Shown: positions 8,811 through 20,261, counted from the first letter of the stretch. The stretch is 62,654 nucleotides of DNA from Cytidiella melzeri (GCA_022592445.1 JABYQR010000276.1:1-62654); one strand, 5' to 3'. The notes: generated by a model from the sequence alone, not told the origin. Translations and numbers: made by a program.

Positions 8811-11032
8811 TTACAATTCCTGAAGAATGAACAAGAATTGTTCCAGTGTGCTCCAGCACATTGATGCCTTTTCAGATGTGACCTTTTGTCCCCCAAAGTG
8901 TGGGAATTTGATGGCAGAATACAGACAGTAACAGTGTCAATAACAAAACAATGAATCCAGCTGATAGCATCACACTGGCTTTGTTATCAGCCCTTTATAA
9001 CTTGGCATCAGATAACTTTTGCAATCAATATGCAGTTTTTGATTTTTACAGACTGAATATGGGTACAAATCCGTACATATAATACACCATTGGATAGCCC
9101 TATCATTTGGCAACATCCTGGTACAAACATCCTGTCAATTGAAGTGAAATTGAGCAAGTTATGGCCAGTCTACTGAAAAATGTCATCCAGACTCAGATTC
9201 AAACTCCACTCCCGCTGGCAAATGATGTCAAATTCTGGTCAGGTTGATGTGCAGCAATATACAGACATTGCTTGCTCTCTGAACAAGGAATACAATAAGA
9301 AGACATGCCACACATAGTGTTGGCTCTGAGCAAGAATTACCAGTACTTTGGAAGCTAAGTCCAAATTCTCAACCCCTACATTCTTGAACAATGTAAATCT
9401 GTGGCTGCATCAGCAGTGAGTGCTGCATCTGATTGTTCCACAAGTTTCACAACTGTTAATTGCTCTCTAAGCAGGAGTTACAATCAGAACACAGCCTGTG
9501 GCAGTTCCAATGGGGGTGAGGCAGTTCAGACATCAACAGGACATGGTTGCATCAGCAGCAAGCACTGGGTCAAATTGTTGCACAAAGTTTCACAACCATG
9601 AGTTGCTCTCTGAGGAGGAATTAGAAGCAGAACATAGCCTGTGGCAGTTCCAATGCAGCTGAAGCAGTTCAGACATCAACAGGATGTGGTTGCATCAGCA
9701 TAAAGCACTGCCTTTAATTCTTCCATACAGTTTCACAACCACCAGTTGCTCTATAAGCAGGAGTTACAATCAGAACACAGTCTGTGGCAGCTCTGATGGG
9801 GGTGAGGGAGCACAGATATCGGCTGGATGTGGTTTCATCAGCAGCCAGCACTGCATTCAATTGGTCTTCACAACCACTACTCTCTATGCAGAAGTTACAG
9901 TCAGAACACAATCTGTGGCAGTGCCAATAGGAGTGATGCAGCTCAGACATCAACAGGACATGGTTGCATCAGCAGCGACCACTGCGTCGGATTGTTGCTT
10001 AAGGTTCCACAACCATGAGTTGCTCTATAAGGAGGAATTAAAATCAGAAAATAGCCTGTGGCAGTTCTAATGGGGCTGAAGCAGTTCAGACATCAACGAG
10101 ATGTGGATTCAGCAGCATAATGCACTGCCTTTGATTCTTCCATACAGTTTCACAACCACCAGTTGCTCCATAAGCAGGAGTTACCATCAGAACCCAGCTT
10201 GTGGCAGCTCCAATGGGGGTGAGGCAGTGCAGACATCAACAGGACACATGTAACATGTTCTACCAATTGATCTGATGAGACACCCTACAGCCCTTCATTC
10301 TTGAAGCAAGTAATTTTCTAGAATCAGCAGTGAACACCGCACAAGATTAATGACAAGATAGATGAAGGCCCTTGGTACCACTGGTGACTACCTTCATCAA
10401 TGTACAGCTCCTTTTCCTGCAACTCAAGTTATGAATTGTAGTACAGTCACTTTATCCCAGATCAAGTTGCCTATAAAAGGTGTTACCAATAGCAAATGCC
10501 CGTAATACAGTCAATATTCATGACCAGATGGCTTGGCAAAGTCCTTACCAGGAACAGAGTTGTGAGGTTTTTTTTAGTAACAAAGTCACCGGTGCAATTG
10601 ACTATTTCATGCTACATGATTTATTCAATTTGCTATCAATAACATAATCACTTGTAACCCTGCTCCTGCAGTTTACCAAATTTTCTCTCAATTATATAAT
10701 ATAATTCAACACCATTAAGAAGAAGACACATGTCAAACATTCTTTATCTCCATGCTCTACTCCACAAACATGTTTTGATTCTGTGCCCACACCCATTGTT
10801 GCACTTCAAGCAATACAGCACAGTCCCTCTTCTTTCATGAATGATTTTGTGCTCCAGTGAAGACAAACCACCGACTTACTAAACATTACTCATTGAAGAA
10901 GCTATTCCCAACAAAATTACCTGTTCAGGCTGCTACCAGCACCAAGTTCACTTACAAATCTGGCTCAAAAAGTAATATTTCATTCAATCTTCAGGGATTG
11001 TACTTACCGCTTGCTGGCCTTGCTAACGCTAG
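8811..11032 (+). mobile_element. Non-autonomous Helentron-like Helitron, copy N1
   Basis: This is an insertion in the Gypsy-A1 chromodomain between T and T, without an obvious target duplication. The 5' end is TTACAATTCCTGAAG. The complementary motif CTTCAGGGATTGTA lies at 10989-11002, just before a 3' hairpin and the terminal CTAG (11029-11032). It has no transposase gene. The interior holds a ~142-bp minisatellite. It matches copy N2 (24078-26874) along most of its length, and its 3' end matches the helicase-bearing copy ending at 48311. The inverted terminal motifs suggest the Helentron/Helitron2 group, as known from its published description. Confidence 0.75.
9440..10250 (+). repeat. Minisatellite of ~142-bp units inside N1
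   Basis: About six degenerate units, each with TTGCTCT, an (A)AGCAGGAG box, CAGCCTGTGGCAG and TTCAGACATCAACAGGA. The TTGCT motif recurs at 9460, 9603, 9746, ~9885, 10020 and 10163. Confidence 0.8.
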
Positions 11033-12913
11033 TTTCTGATAGATCCAACTGTCTAGGATCTTCTTGACTTCATAGACTTGTTGATCATCTACTATGATTG
11101 GTGCTGGTGGTTCTGGTATGAGGCCGTTTACTTCATTTCCTCGGTACGGAGATAGCCGTTCAACATTGATATTGTTGTGAATACAATATCCGGATTTGAG
11201 TTTGATCCGATACGTATGTTCACCGGTTTTCTGAAGGACTGTGAATGGACCAAGCTGTCTAGGCCCTAGCTTGTCAGACTGCTGATGTACTTTGATATTC
11301 TTGGAAGACAACCACACGAGGTCCCCTTCCTTGAAGACTGAAACAGTTTTGTGGGTGTGCCCAAAGGCTTTGGCCATCTTTTCCTTAGATAGACGCGAGG
11401 CGGCTTCGGCTTCTGCGCAAACCTGTCTGAGCTTTTCTAGATGTGCATCTAGATTTGGCATTTGGCTGTGACGTCCAACTGGTATGGTGAAATCTGGTAG
11501 GTACCCGTACATGACTTCAAACGGAGAGTGCTGTGTAGATGAGTTGACACGAGAGTTGATGGTGAATTCAGCCACTGGGATGTATTCTGCCCAATCATCT
11601 TGTTGTTGATCAACAAAGAGTCGTAGAATCTTTTCTACTTCTTGGTTGACTCTTTCTGTTTGACCGTTATCCTGACGATGATAGGCTGTAGTCATAGCGC
11701 CAGTGATGCCTAGTCGTTTATACAATGCTTGCATTACTCGGGCCGCAAACTGAGGTCCTCTATCAGATATGAACTGTTGGGGAATACCATGGAGCCTAAA
11801 GACTTCTTTGATGTGGAGGTCGGCTATGCCGTCAGCTGTAACGGTAGACTGGGTCGGAATTACATGACTCTGTTTGCTATACAAGTCTGTGTATACTGCA
11901 ATCATGTCAAATCCGTTGCTTCGCGGAAGAGGTCCGACTAAGTCTACACCAACCACCTGCCAGGGTCCATCTGGTACTTTGATGGGCTGTATCGGAACGG
12001 CAGGATGTTGCGCCGGTTTGGTTCGCTGACATTTGTCACATCCGAGTACATACTGCTCTACGAAGAATGCCATGCGAGGCCACCAATAATGCCATGTGAC
12101 TAGTTCTAGGGTTGCATGTTTGCCAGGATGTCCTGCCGGTAATAGCTTCCCCTTGTAGTACACCAGTCCATTGCCTTCCTCCCATTCAAGTCCACCATCG
12201 GTCAACTTTCGGGGTCCATCCTTCCTAAGCTTGGCTAGTCCCTGGACTACCTCTGCTTCTCGGATACTGATGTCCTTAATCTGTGACTCTAACGGATCAG
12301 ATTCCGGGGTACTCGAGGCGGCTATTGTCTGGAAGTATTCGGGTTTCAGTACAAGTTGTTCCTTGTTGTCTGATGCATCTAAAACTTCCAAGGTTCTGAC
12401 CCGGGATAATGGGTCGCCTTGAGTGAGGGTCTTTCCAGGTTTGTGCGTTAAAACAAAGTCAAACCGGCTCAGATACAAAGACCACCGAGCTTGTCGTCTG
12501 GACAGGTCCTGGGCGGTACGCCAATACTGCAGATTCTGATGATCTGTGATGATCTCGAAGGGCGCGGGTAATCCTTCCAGATAATGATGCCAATCTTTGA
12601 GAGCTCTGATGATAGCAAGCATTTCTCGATCATAGATCTCATAGTTCTGTTCCGCTTTGGCCATAGACTGAGACCGAAGCGCTACTGGGTGCCATTGTCC
12701 ATCCTCTAATCTCTGCAGTGGAACTCCTCCGGTTGCAAAGCCAGACACATCAACTTCAATACGTGTGGGGCGATCAGGTTCCCATGTGACTAGAATAGGT
12801 TCCTGAGTGAACGCATCCTTGAGCATCTGAAAGGCGTTCTGCTGTGCTTCTCCCCACTTCCAAGGTTGGTTTTTCTTGGTGAGATCATGGAGGGGACAGG
12901 TATGCCTGTGCAA
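11033..12913 (-). pseudogene. Gypsy-A1 RNase H, integrase and start of chromodomain
   Basis: This is a long open stretch of the pol polyprotein. The RNase H comes first (EVDVSGFATGG, YDREMLAIIRALKDWHHYL, TDHQNLQYW). The integrase follows, with an H-H-C-C zinc module (HPGKHATLELVTWHYWWP, CDKCQR) and all three catalytic acidic residues visible: VGVDLVGP, SDRGPQF and NGQTERVNQE. A GPF-like SH3 module (RQLGPFTVLQKTG) comes next, and then the first half of the chromodomain. The last ~15 codons of the frame (ARPASGKYNP) are Helitron 3' sequence read through, not pol. The upstream neighbour (reverse transcriptase) is in another frame, so one frameshift lies near 12900. Confidence 0.9.
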
Positions 12914-13370
12914 AGTCTATGATGAAACGTTGGTAGAAGTTGGCAAATCCAACGAAGCCGCGTACATCACGGAGGTTTTGTGGTACCGGCCAGTTGGTGA
13001 TAGCTTCTATTTTACCCGAGTCCATACGGATCTTTCCGTTACCAATGATTAAGCCTAGGTACTTGACTTGTGACTGTTCAAATTCGCATTTGTCGGGGCA
13101 AAGATACAAGTCATTGGCTTCAAGTCGAGATAGTACCTCATGAACAATTTTCCGGTGTTCCGCAATGTCTGAATTGAAGACGAGGATGTCATCTAAGTAC
13201 ACCGAGACCTTTCCTTCCGCGATGAGATCAGCAAAGATGGAATTCATCATTGCTTGAAACGTGGCCGGAGAGCTGGTCATGCCAAACAACATCACCTTAG
13301 GCTCAAACAGCCCTCGGTTTGTCACAAATGCACCCTTCCATCCGTCATTCTCCTTGATCCGAATGTTATG
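12885..13370 (-). pseudogene. Gypsy-A1 reverse transcriptase, C-terminal half
   Basis: The frame reads TNRGLFEPKVMLFGMTSSPATFQ, the active site YLDDILVF, and YLGLIIGNGKIRMD, ending in the connection to RNase H (GFANFYQRFIIDFA). A solo LTR at 13376-14100 separates it from the N-terminal half of the same enzyme. The catalytic YLDD is intact, but the gene is broken by the insertion and by the downstream frameshift. Confidence 0.9.
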
Positions 13371-13375
13371 GTAAC

Positions 13376-14100
13376 TGTAACAGTTAAGGTTACACTCACC
13401 AGATAGTTGTTAAACTTGAAGGGGAGATAGTGAGATAGAGAGTAGAGTGTTGGTGAGAGTGAGTACTGGGGAGTACGAAGTAGTCCTTGATCAACAGAGT
13501 GGATAAGACTGAGGGGATATGCCCTCAGGAGTGCCTCTATATATACATGAAGGGGAGGACCCCAGGTACTACCCTAAGACCCCTAATACCTACATGAGTA
13601 AGCGAAGTAATCTACCTTACTAAGCATGCCCTATGCCCTAGTGGTGCCACTTCAATAATCAACCAATAGCAATTGTCCCCATGACCTGACCCCATGACCC
13701 AGCTCCAAGGCTAGACTTGTTCTAGCTTGTTCTAAGACAAGGCTAGACTTTTCCAGAAGGTTCTATGAACTATGACATCATCTAATGGAATGTTCTATAC
13801 TATGACATCATAGTTCCAGCAAGTTCCACAAGGTTCCAGAGAGTTCTATCATGTGATACACAGATAAGGAAAGGAGCGCATCAGCGCATCAGAGACAGAA
13901 GGCGCATCAGCGCATCAATTGATAGGCACTGAGAATAAGCGCTGGAATAGGCGCCTGATAAGCGCTGGATAAGCGCTGGATAAGCGCCTAAATAGACGCC
14001 GGATAAGCGCTGGATAAGCGCTTGACAAGCGCTTAAATATTCCCAATAATACCGTTGCCTGGTAAGGCAAGTCTTGTAGAAACATTGAAAATCTGTGACA
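13376..14100 (-). repeat. Solo LTR of Gypsy-D in the Gypsy-A1 reverse transcriptase
   Basis: In sense (minus) it begins TGTCACAGATTTTC and ends CTTAACTGTTACA, flanked by a 5-bp target duplication GTAAC (13371-13375 and 14101-14105). It matches the 3' LTR of Gypsy-D at 54391-55089 in opposite orientation. It contains an array of AGCGCT/GGCGCC-bearing 11-bp units (13929-14035) and a TATATATAG box near 13540. No internal sequence remains, so it probably arose by LTR-LTR recombination. Confidence 0.9.
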
Positions 14101-15000
14101 GTAACCCCATCGTACGTCAAACTTGGTAAAGATTTTGGCTTGACGAAGCCAATTGGTAATATCTGATACCAAGGGGAGTGGGTAGCGGTTTTTGATTGTG
14201 ATGTCATTTAACTGTTGATAATCCTGAACAAGCCGGAGCTTGCCATCCTTCTTCTTGACGAAGAGTACCGGTGAGGCCATAGGCGATTTGGAGGGAACAA
14301 TATATCCTTTTGCTAGGTTTTCCTCAATAAACTTGTCCAGCTCCGCTTGTTCATTCAAAGCCATGGGGTAGACCTTGGATCTGAACATCTTTGGGCTCTC
14401 GGTCAGATCAATCGTATGATCCCAGGGCTGATGCTCGGGGAGACGCTGTGATGCTTCTTCTGAGAAGACTTTCTGGTGTCTGCGGTATTCCTCTGGAACC
14501 ATCTGTTCAAACGTCTGTTGCTCTTTGGATTGATGGGCTTTAGCAGCGATGTCTGTGGAGTACGTAAAGCTAGCACAAGACCAAAGCTCTTCCTTTGTGT
14601 CCTGAATGATACCGGCTTTGAGCCAGGCTCGTCTCTGCTTCCGATTGGCTGTGATAGACTGGAAGGGTTCGAAGTTCTCTTCGGCTTCCAGTTCCATTTC
14701 TCAGGTAGCCCAATTGATCTTGGGGTTTGCTTTGCGAAGCCAGGGTAGGCCTAGAATGCAGTCTTCTGGTCCGATGTCTGTGACCAAAAAGGTTGCGTTT
14801 TCTTTGATAGCTCCCACGTGTAGTTTGAGCTCTGCTCTGTGTGTTATATGTCCTCCTTGATTTAGAGTCCCATCAATGTTATGGAGTGGGATCTGTCTTT
14901 CTAAGGGGACCGTACGTACTCAGTGCCAATTGACAAAGTCTTGACTCAAGAATAAAGCGGTGGCTCCTGAGTCAATCATGGCTTTGATGCCTTGTTCTCT
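14101..15000 (-). pseudogene. Gypsy-A1 protease and N-terminal reverse transcriptase
   Basis: From the right: an aspartic protease with DSGATALFLSQDF (~14960-14990), PLERQIPLHNIDGT, and ILGLPWLRKANPKINW (~14720). The reverse transcriptase N-terminus follows: NEQAELDKFIEENLAKGYI, SPVLFVKKKDGKLRLVQDYQQLND, NRYPLPL and FTKFDVRWGY. There the Gypsy-D solo LTR interrupts. Stop codons occur in the protease (after VNWH, and before EMELEAEE), so the polyprotein is dead. The last 60 codons of the open frame (to 13915) are LTR read-through. Confidence 0.85.
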
Positions 15001-15208
15001 AAACACCTATTTGAGCGTGATAGGAACGCGGAAGTGCATGCTAAGCGGGTCTATTTCTGGTACTATGCAGGACGACAAGGTTTCGAAGTATACATGTTGT
15101 TAAATAAAACTGAAGACTGCAAATCGGGCTGCTGCGCGGGGCGGGTATTTACTACAGGCGTGCTAAAAACTGTGTCCGTGGGGAAATCATCATTGTCCTC
15201 CACTTCTT

Positions 15209-16501
15209 CTATGTAGGTCTTTCTAGAGGGACTCGAGGGTGCGGTTTCACCTGGAGTCTGTTCTCAAAATCCCTTTGATTTCCGAGCTGCTTGACTTGGT
15301 CCATGAGTGACGACATCTGTTTCATGATGGCATCATAATCAAACAGAGTTGAAGCCGAAGAGCTGGAAACAATTGCGGCAGGCGGGGTAGGTAATGGTCT
15401 TGCAGACGAGGATGACAAGGGGGCCGGAGTAGATGGATCAAACAGTGTACTAGCAGCCACCTTTTGCCTAGGTGGGTATCCAAGGAACCGGCTTTGGCAA
15501 ACCTGCGTCTGATGGTTGCCACCACAATGTCCGCACAGTTCACGATCATGTTTTCCGTCCTTCTTCTGATGATCCTTCGATCCGCATCCGTAACATCTGC
15601 CATTCATTGCTTTCATGAAGTCAGCGCGTGTTTTCCCATTGGGACCAACTTTAGTCGCGTCAATTCCCATAGCATTGGAATCCCGAGATGGTTGGACAAA
15701 AGGAGCTGGGAACGAGGTGGAGACCGGGGTAGATTTGAACATGTTGGGGATTGTTCGACCTTGTTCATGAGCTTTTTCCTGAGCTTGGACCCGAAGACGA
15801 TTGTCAATGTCGGTGGCCACATTGATCAGGTCGACGAGGGTGACACGGGACCGTGCAGTGTGGACCAGTTCATCCTTGATGGTGGTGCTCAGATGTTCAT
15901 AATACCGATCTCGGAGATCCTGTGTCGAGTATCCTGTCCTGTCCATGATTTCCCGGAATCAGGCCGTGTATTCGGGAACCGTCTTTTTGCCTTGCCACAG
16001 CTACCTGAGCTTGGCCTTAGCATCCACCATTTCATCAACCGGTTCAAATCGTGCTTTGAACGCTGTCCTGAAGTCATCCCAGTCACCATTGAATGCCATT
16101 TGATGACTGGCAATCAAATCCATATGGGGCGTAGCCCAAACTGCCGCATCTTCTGTCATAAATGACAGGGCCGGCGAAATCCAGAGATGGTCCAACCGGG
16201 TCTGACCCCCTTGGGCATTGTACGGAGACAGCTTCTCGTTAAACTGTGCGTACATGGAGAAGGCGGCCAAAAAGCGACGCGCGTCACTACTTGCATTGCC
16301 TTTGAAACTGGCAGGTTTCTCTACCACCCTTTCCCGTGACCTGTTGTTGACCGGTTGCTGGTTCTGAACAAGCGCTGTAATAGCTTGTGTCAGCTGTTGC
16401 TGACCGAGAAGTAGTGCATGCAGAAGCTGTTCTGCGGTGGGAGGTGGAGATGATTCTTGTGCAGGGGCTGGGGTAGCTGCCCTAGAAGCATGCTGGGACA
16501 C
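15209..16501 (-). pseudogene. Gypsy-A1 Gag, main part
   Basis: This is a nucleocapsid/capsid protein that would package element RNA. The N-terminal half (16001-16501) has a Pro/Gln-rich start, then SRERVVEKPASFKG and FKARFEPVDEMVDAKAKLR, followed by a stop at ~16001. The C-terminal half (15209-15946) holds two zinc knuckles: CYGCGSKDHQKKDGKH with a distal Cys, and CGHCGGNHQTQVC. The end is Gln/Met-rich. It is clearly the counterpart of the intact Gypsy-B Gag at 43093-44562, which has the same VEKP-SFKG and FEP-D motifs. It is interrupted by stops, so not functional. Confidence 0.85.
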
Positions 16502-16639
16502 GTTGGTGGAATCCAGCTGGTTCTGTTCTTGCGTGAAGGTTCGATCGAAGTCTTCTTCAGGTTCCGGCAGGGGGGGAAGAGATTCAAGGATGCGATCCTC
16601 TTGCCAATGATGAATGGGCCGGTACTGATTTGCCTAACG

Positions 16640-17589
16640 ACCCGGATATGTAATTCCGTTGTAACGGTTTGGACACAGCTGTACTTCGCAGAGTTGATGT
16701 CCTTCTTCAGGATCGTAACACTCGTCTCTGACTGTTTCGTGGTTGAAGGCGTGCGGATAACTTTCACAGGGGAGGTGATCTCTGGACCAGATACTGCTAT
16801 TGGGACTTTGGGAAGCCACACTGTATTCTGCTTAGAACGAGATGAAGTACTCGTCTGCCCAGACTTTGTCTACCGCTTTGAACACTTGTTCGTAGTTCCT
16901 CCTTAAACCCATGAAACTGATTTTCCCAATTGCCTTCAATCCCCAATCCAGCAGCTGCCACTCACGATGAGTGATGACAGGGGCTCAGGTTGGTAATTCC
17001 TCTAGAAGCTTCTCTAGCTTCTGTTTCTCCTGCTCGAAGTGGTGCTTCGTGTTGTTGTGAAGCTGGTGGTATTTGTCAATGGTGGTGAGAATCGACAGAT
17101 GTTTGAGCGTGGCTGTGAGCTTGGGAGTAAAGATAACTTAAAGATCTTCAAGGGTGTGCTTGCAAAAGTTGATGAGGATTGGCTTTGCTGCAATGAGAGC
17201 CGCGCTGGGGTTGGTAACTGGCCGGGCTGGGAAGTTCTCTGCTAACGAAGGCTTCTTAGGAAGACTTGCTAGAGTCTGGGCTCGTTCGCGTGTGGTATGG
17301 GCGGCAAACTCTTTGAACGCGGCGTGGAGTTTTTCAAACTCCTCTGCTGTGGGGAATCTGTGTGTGAGGGCGGAACCCTTGGGTTTACGACAACCGACGT
17401 AGGAGGCAATAGCCTTAAGCTCCTTCTCCGTGTATTTGTGACTCTGGCCACGTGCGTGCTCTGCGTCGAGTTGATCAAACACAGCCTGAGGTAAGGCGCG
17501 ATGAATCTGGACTTCTCGACGTGCTTGATTCAGATCCTTATGCAAAAAATCTGGGCGAGCAGTAAAACGGGAGTGGGATTCTGTCGGCA
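16640..17589 (-). pseudogene. Gypsy-A1 pre-Gag N-terminal domain
   Basis: The minus frame from 17589 is the same frame as Gag, separated from it by about four nonsense codons. It reads GQSHKYTEKELKAIASYVGCRKP, ERAQTLASLPKKPSLAENF and AAKPILINFCKHTLEDL, then a stop. Beyond this follow TPKLTATLKHLS, REWQLLDWGLKAIGK and QLCPNRYN. Gypsy-B encodes a homologous domain in the same place (44563-45274). I infer a single Gag precursor with an N-terminal extension of about 230 residues. No known domain is recognised. The apparent GTG start at 17590 coincides with a 3' splice site (CTTAG), so the true N-terminus may come from an upstream exon. Confidence 0.6.
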
Positions 17590-17658
17590 CTAAGAGTCAA
17601 CCACGGAAAGTGAACGAGTTAGCAATCAAGCACGTCAAGACGGACGGCGATGGCTTAC
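17590..17658 (-). other. Probable intron before Gypsy-A pre-Gag
   Basis: Minus strand: donor GTAAGC (17658-17653), branch TTGCTAAC, acceptor GACTCTTAG ending at 17590; 69 nt. An intron at the same relative place is seen in Gypsy-B (45275-45346), although the two sequences differ. Confidence 0.55.
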
Positions 17659-17762
17659 TCTCAAACGTAGGGGTGAATAAACATTTTTAAACTGGGGGGA
17701 CAGGAGGGCTTGATCCAAGCTAAGGGCAGTTGTGCCGATAGCTGGGTGGTATCTTGACCTAA

Positions 17763-18539
17763 TGTTGCGGAGCAACTGCTGATAGACTGATAAACCCTAA
17801 ACAAGGGTGAAGTAGATGTGAGGGGGAAGTGGGAAGGGATCTGCAACGACAACAACGAGGTCAAAGTCGATGATAAGCAGGCAAGCAGGCACAGAGGCCG
17901 GATACTAGCAGTACAAATGACAGAGTTAATAAGGTATGATACTAAGTTACATGCAGTAACTCACCTAGCAGTGCAAATGACAGAGAGGTCAAGATGCAGA
18001 GCTAGGGAGGGTAAGGTCTACTATATATATTGTGGCTGGGTGGTCTGTGCACAAGTTCCCACACTAGGGACTGGAGTAACTGTGGGGCTGGAGTAACAAT
18101 AGAACAATAAGGGACCAGGGTAGCTGTCAAGGACCAGGGTACGTAGAACAATAGAGCTAGAACAATAGAACAATAGAACAATAGAATAGAAACAATAGAA
18201 CAATAGAACCTGGGGGAATCCCTGGGGAATCCCTAACAATAGACAAAAGACAATAGGACAATAAGAACTGGGGAAATCCCTGGGGAATCCCTGGGGAATC
18301 CCTAACAATGGAAGTGGAACAATAGAACAATAGCCTAGGTTGATCTGGAACCACTCCAGATTGAGTCTAGGGTTTGGGTCTGGACTATTGATAAATAAGG
18401 CAGGCTGTCACATGACCCGGGTTAGGGTTAGGTCCGGTAACACTCCTGACCGGAAAATAAGCGCTCTAGATAGGCGCCTAAGGCTGTAAACTTGTGACAA
18501 TGTTGGAAAAATCCGGTCTCTGTTGGACTATCCATGTCA
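17763..18539 (-). repeat. Gypsy-A1 5' LTR (777 bp)
   Basis: Same organisation as 7783-8537, with extra AACAATAGA units. Just inside it (minus strand) the internal region begins TTAGGTCAAGATACC; Gypsy-B begins TTAGGTCGAGATCG at the same place, a shared segment that may serve as primer-binding region. Confidence 0.9.
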
Positions 18540-18544
18540 GTAAG

Positions 18545-19400
18545 GTTACCTTGAATTGCTCGCTGAGTTGTCCGTTTGTTTCCCAAGCTTAGCGTCGTTC
18601 TTGACGTCAAAATGCCCAACAACCAATTAGTTTAGTAGCGAATAATGATCTGCCCAGTGGCAAACTCTTGTATTGCCTGCATTCGAGCGAGTTGATGCTC
18701 CAAGTGATGGCTTGTGGCGTGGGCAAGTATTTGGGGACTTACGCGAAAGGATGAGATGAAGAGAGTGAGCACGTACCTGGCCTATACCTGAGATATAATT
18801 GTCGTGCTGCGCCACTTGTATGTGCATACTCACAGACCGTCTCGCAGAGTCGCCGCACGCAAACATGCTCAAAACAGTGCTGAAAGATGAACAACATACC
18901 AATTTCATGCAACATAAAAGCACTAGTCCACATCGTGGTTATCGAGGTGTGCACGTGGGATGTGTACCTGCGCACAGTCAATACATGAGACGCACAAAAG
19001 CTAAATGCACATATTGCGGGTGGCCAAAGCTTCCCAAACTCTGTTCAACAATTTTCCCACAGTCGTCGGTATGAGAACATTTGTCTGCACACGATCAGCA
19101 ATCACATTGTGAGCTCACGCCGGTACTCACTTTTGTGCATATGCAGCAGAGCCCTCACAATCGCTTTTGTCAGCTCAGCGATTCCAAAGACGGGCATAGT
19201 AATCAAAGAATTGAATTGTTCTGGTCATCTCAACAATCACCAATTCCATCAGACAAGAGAGGTATCGGGAGAGAGGCGAGAGAGGTATGGATGGACTGGA
19301 GGGACTGGTGATCAGACAAGAGAGACGAATATGATATCACTGACCATGACCCGAGGCAACTACAATTCTCCACGCCCAACTCTCCGTGCACACAAACATC
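18545..19400. other. No recognised gene; several splice-like signals
   Basis: Short frames up to ~98 codons occur on both strands without recognisable motifs. Minus-strand donor- and acceptor-like motifs (for example GTACGT near 18773) suggest remnants of an intron-rich gene, but I cannot assemble one. Confidence 0.35.
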
Positions 19401-19408
19401 CAAAAGAG

Positions 19409-19772
19409 AACACAGTGCGCGAAACAACTATTGCGCACTGCTCTCGAATGCCGGTCTAGCATTTGCAAACCTACGCCATGTACCGTGGTGTATGGTGAAA
19501 CCGGAGGCACTGGGGTACACAGACGTCGGAAAGGGTACACGGTGCGCGAACAACTATCACGCCCCGCTCTCGAATGCCAGTCTAGCACTTGCAAACCCAC
19601 GCCATGTAGCGTGGTGTATGGTGAAACCGGGGGGTATGGTGGCGAGCAGAGAAGGAGGCGATATGGTAAAACCGGGGGGGTATGGTGGCGAGCAGAGAAG
19701 GAGGCGATATGGTAAAACTGGGGGGGTATGGTGGCGAGCAGAGAAGGAGGCGAGAGAGCGAAACGCGGGAGT
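19409..19772 (+). repeat. Nested tandem repeats (127-bp and 46-bp units)
   Basis: Two ~127-bp units (from ~19409 and ~19536) share GTGCGCGAA, TCTCGAATGCC, TCTAGCA and GTGGTGTATGGTGAAACC. They run into three 46-bp units with TATGGTGGCGAGCAGAGAAG starting at 19635, 19681 and 19727. Poly-G tracts separate the short units. Confidence 0.85.
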
Positions 19773-19888
19773 TGTTGACAAACCATCAGCCAGCGTCAGT
19801 TGTCACGTGAAGAATGTTTGAAAGGCGTGAGTTACCATAATGGGATGAAAAATTGCAGCCACTAGCGGCGATTGTAATAGTAATACTA

Positions 19889-20236
19889 TTAGTTTGTAAT
19901 ATATAGAGCCAACACGCTCGTGTTTGAGGCCGCCTCGTTGCCTGAGCCAGGAGTATCCTCACGGAAGGGAATTCCTAGGTAGCAATGGAGGTTGTTGACT
20001 TCGCTATTGAGGTACAAGATCTTGTCGGCAAGGGATTGGATGACACAAAGGAGGTGTTGTCGATTGCCCTGGGTACAATCAAGCTGCTGGCAGAAGTACT
20101 TATATTGGCTCAGTAGCTTGATACGCTCAGAATCCGGCAGGGGCCGGATAGGGTGACCGTTAACGGTGCCGTGAGCAAAACTAGCAGGGACGATGACAGC
20201 GTCAAAAGGACTGGAGTAATGTGCTAGGACGCGCAC
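19889..20236 (-). CDS. Unrecognised 115-codon ORF
   Basis: The frame begins MRVLAHYSSPFDAVIVPASF and ends SNTSVLALYITN. It has no signal peptide, zinc-binding or repeat motif that I recognise. It lies just upstream of, and divergent from, the copia-2 gag remnant, so it may be element-derived. It may also be chance; coding status is uncertain. Confidence 0.25.
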   Translation of the reverse strand: MRVLAHYSSPFDAVIVPASFAHGTVNGHPIRPLPDSERIKLLSQYKYFCQQLDCTQGNRQHLLCVIQSLADKILYLNSEVNNLHCYLGIPFREDTPGSGNEAASNTSVLALYITN

Positions 20237-20261
20237 TGAGGAGGGAGAAGCAGGAACTGGC

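Larger units (their letters stand above)
7783..18539 (-). mobile_element. Full-length Ty3/gypsy chromodomain retrotransposon Gypsy-A1
   Basis: The element has two LTRs in the same orientation (7783-8537 and 17763-18539) and a 5-bp target duplication GTAAG (7778-7782 and 18540-18544). Internal genes lie on the minus strand: leader intron, pre-Gag/Gag, protease, reverse transcriptase, RNase H, integrase and chromodomain. A purine tract (AGGAGGGGGATAA on the minus strand, ~8538-8552) abuts the 3' LTR. It is decayed by several nonsense codons and frameshifts and is interrupted by a Helitron-like element (8811-11032) and a solo LTR (13376-14100). LTR divergence is a few percent plus an indel of about 20 bp. 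Confidence 0.93.

Noticed and set aside
9440..10250. CRISPR-like array of repeats and spacers
   Set aside because: Units are ~142 bp, degenerate and homologous throughout, inside a eukaryotic transposon; there are no short conserved repeats with unique spacers.
17588..17590. GTG as translation start of Gypsy-A pre-Gag (and 45273-45275 in Gypsy-B)
   Set aside because: Both coincide with a 3' splice site; a non-ATG start is less likely than a spliced upstream exon.
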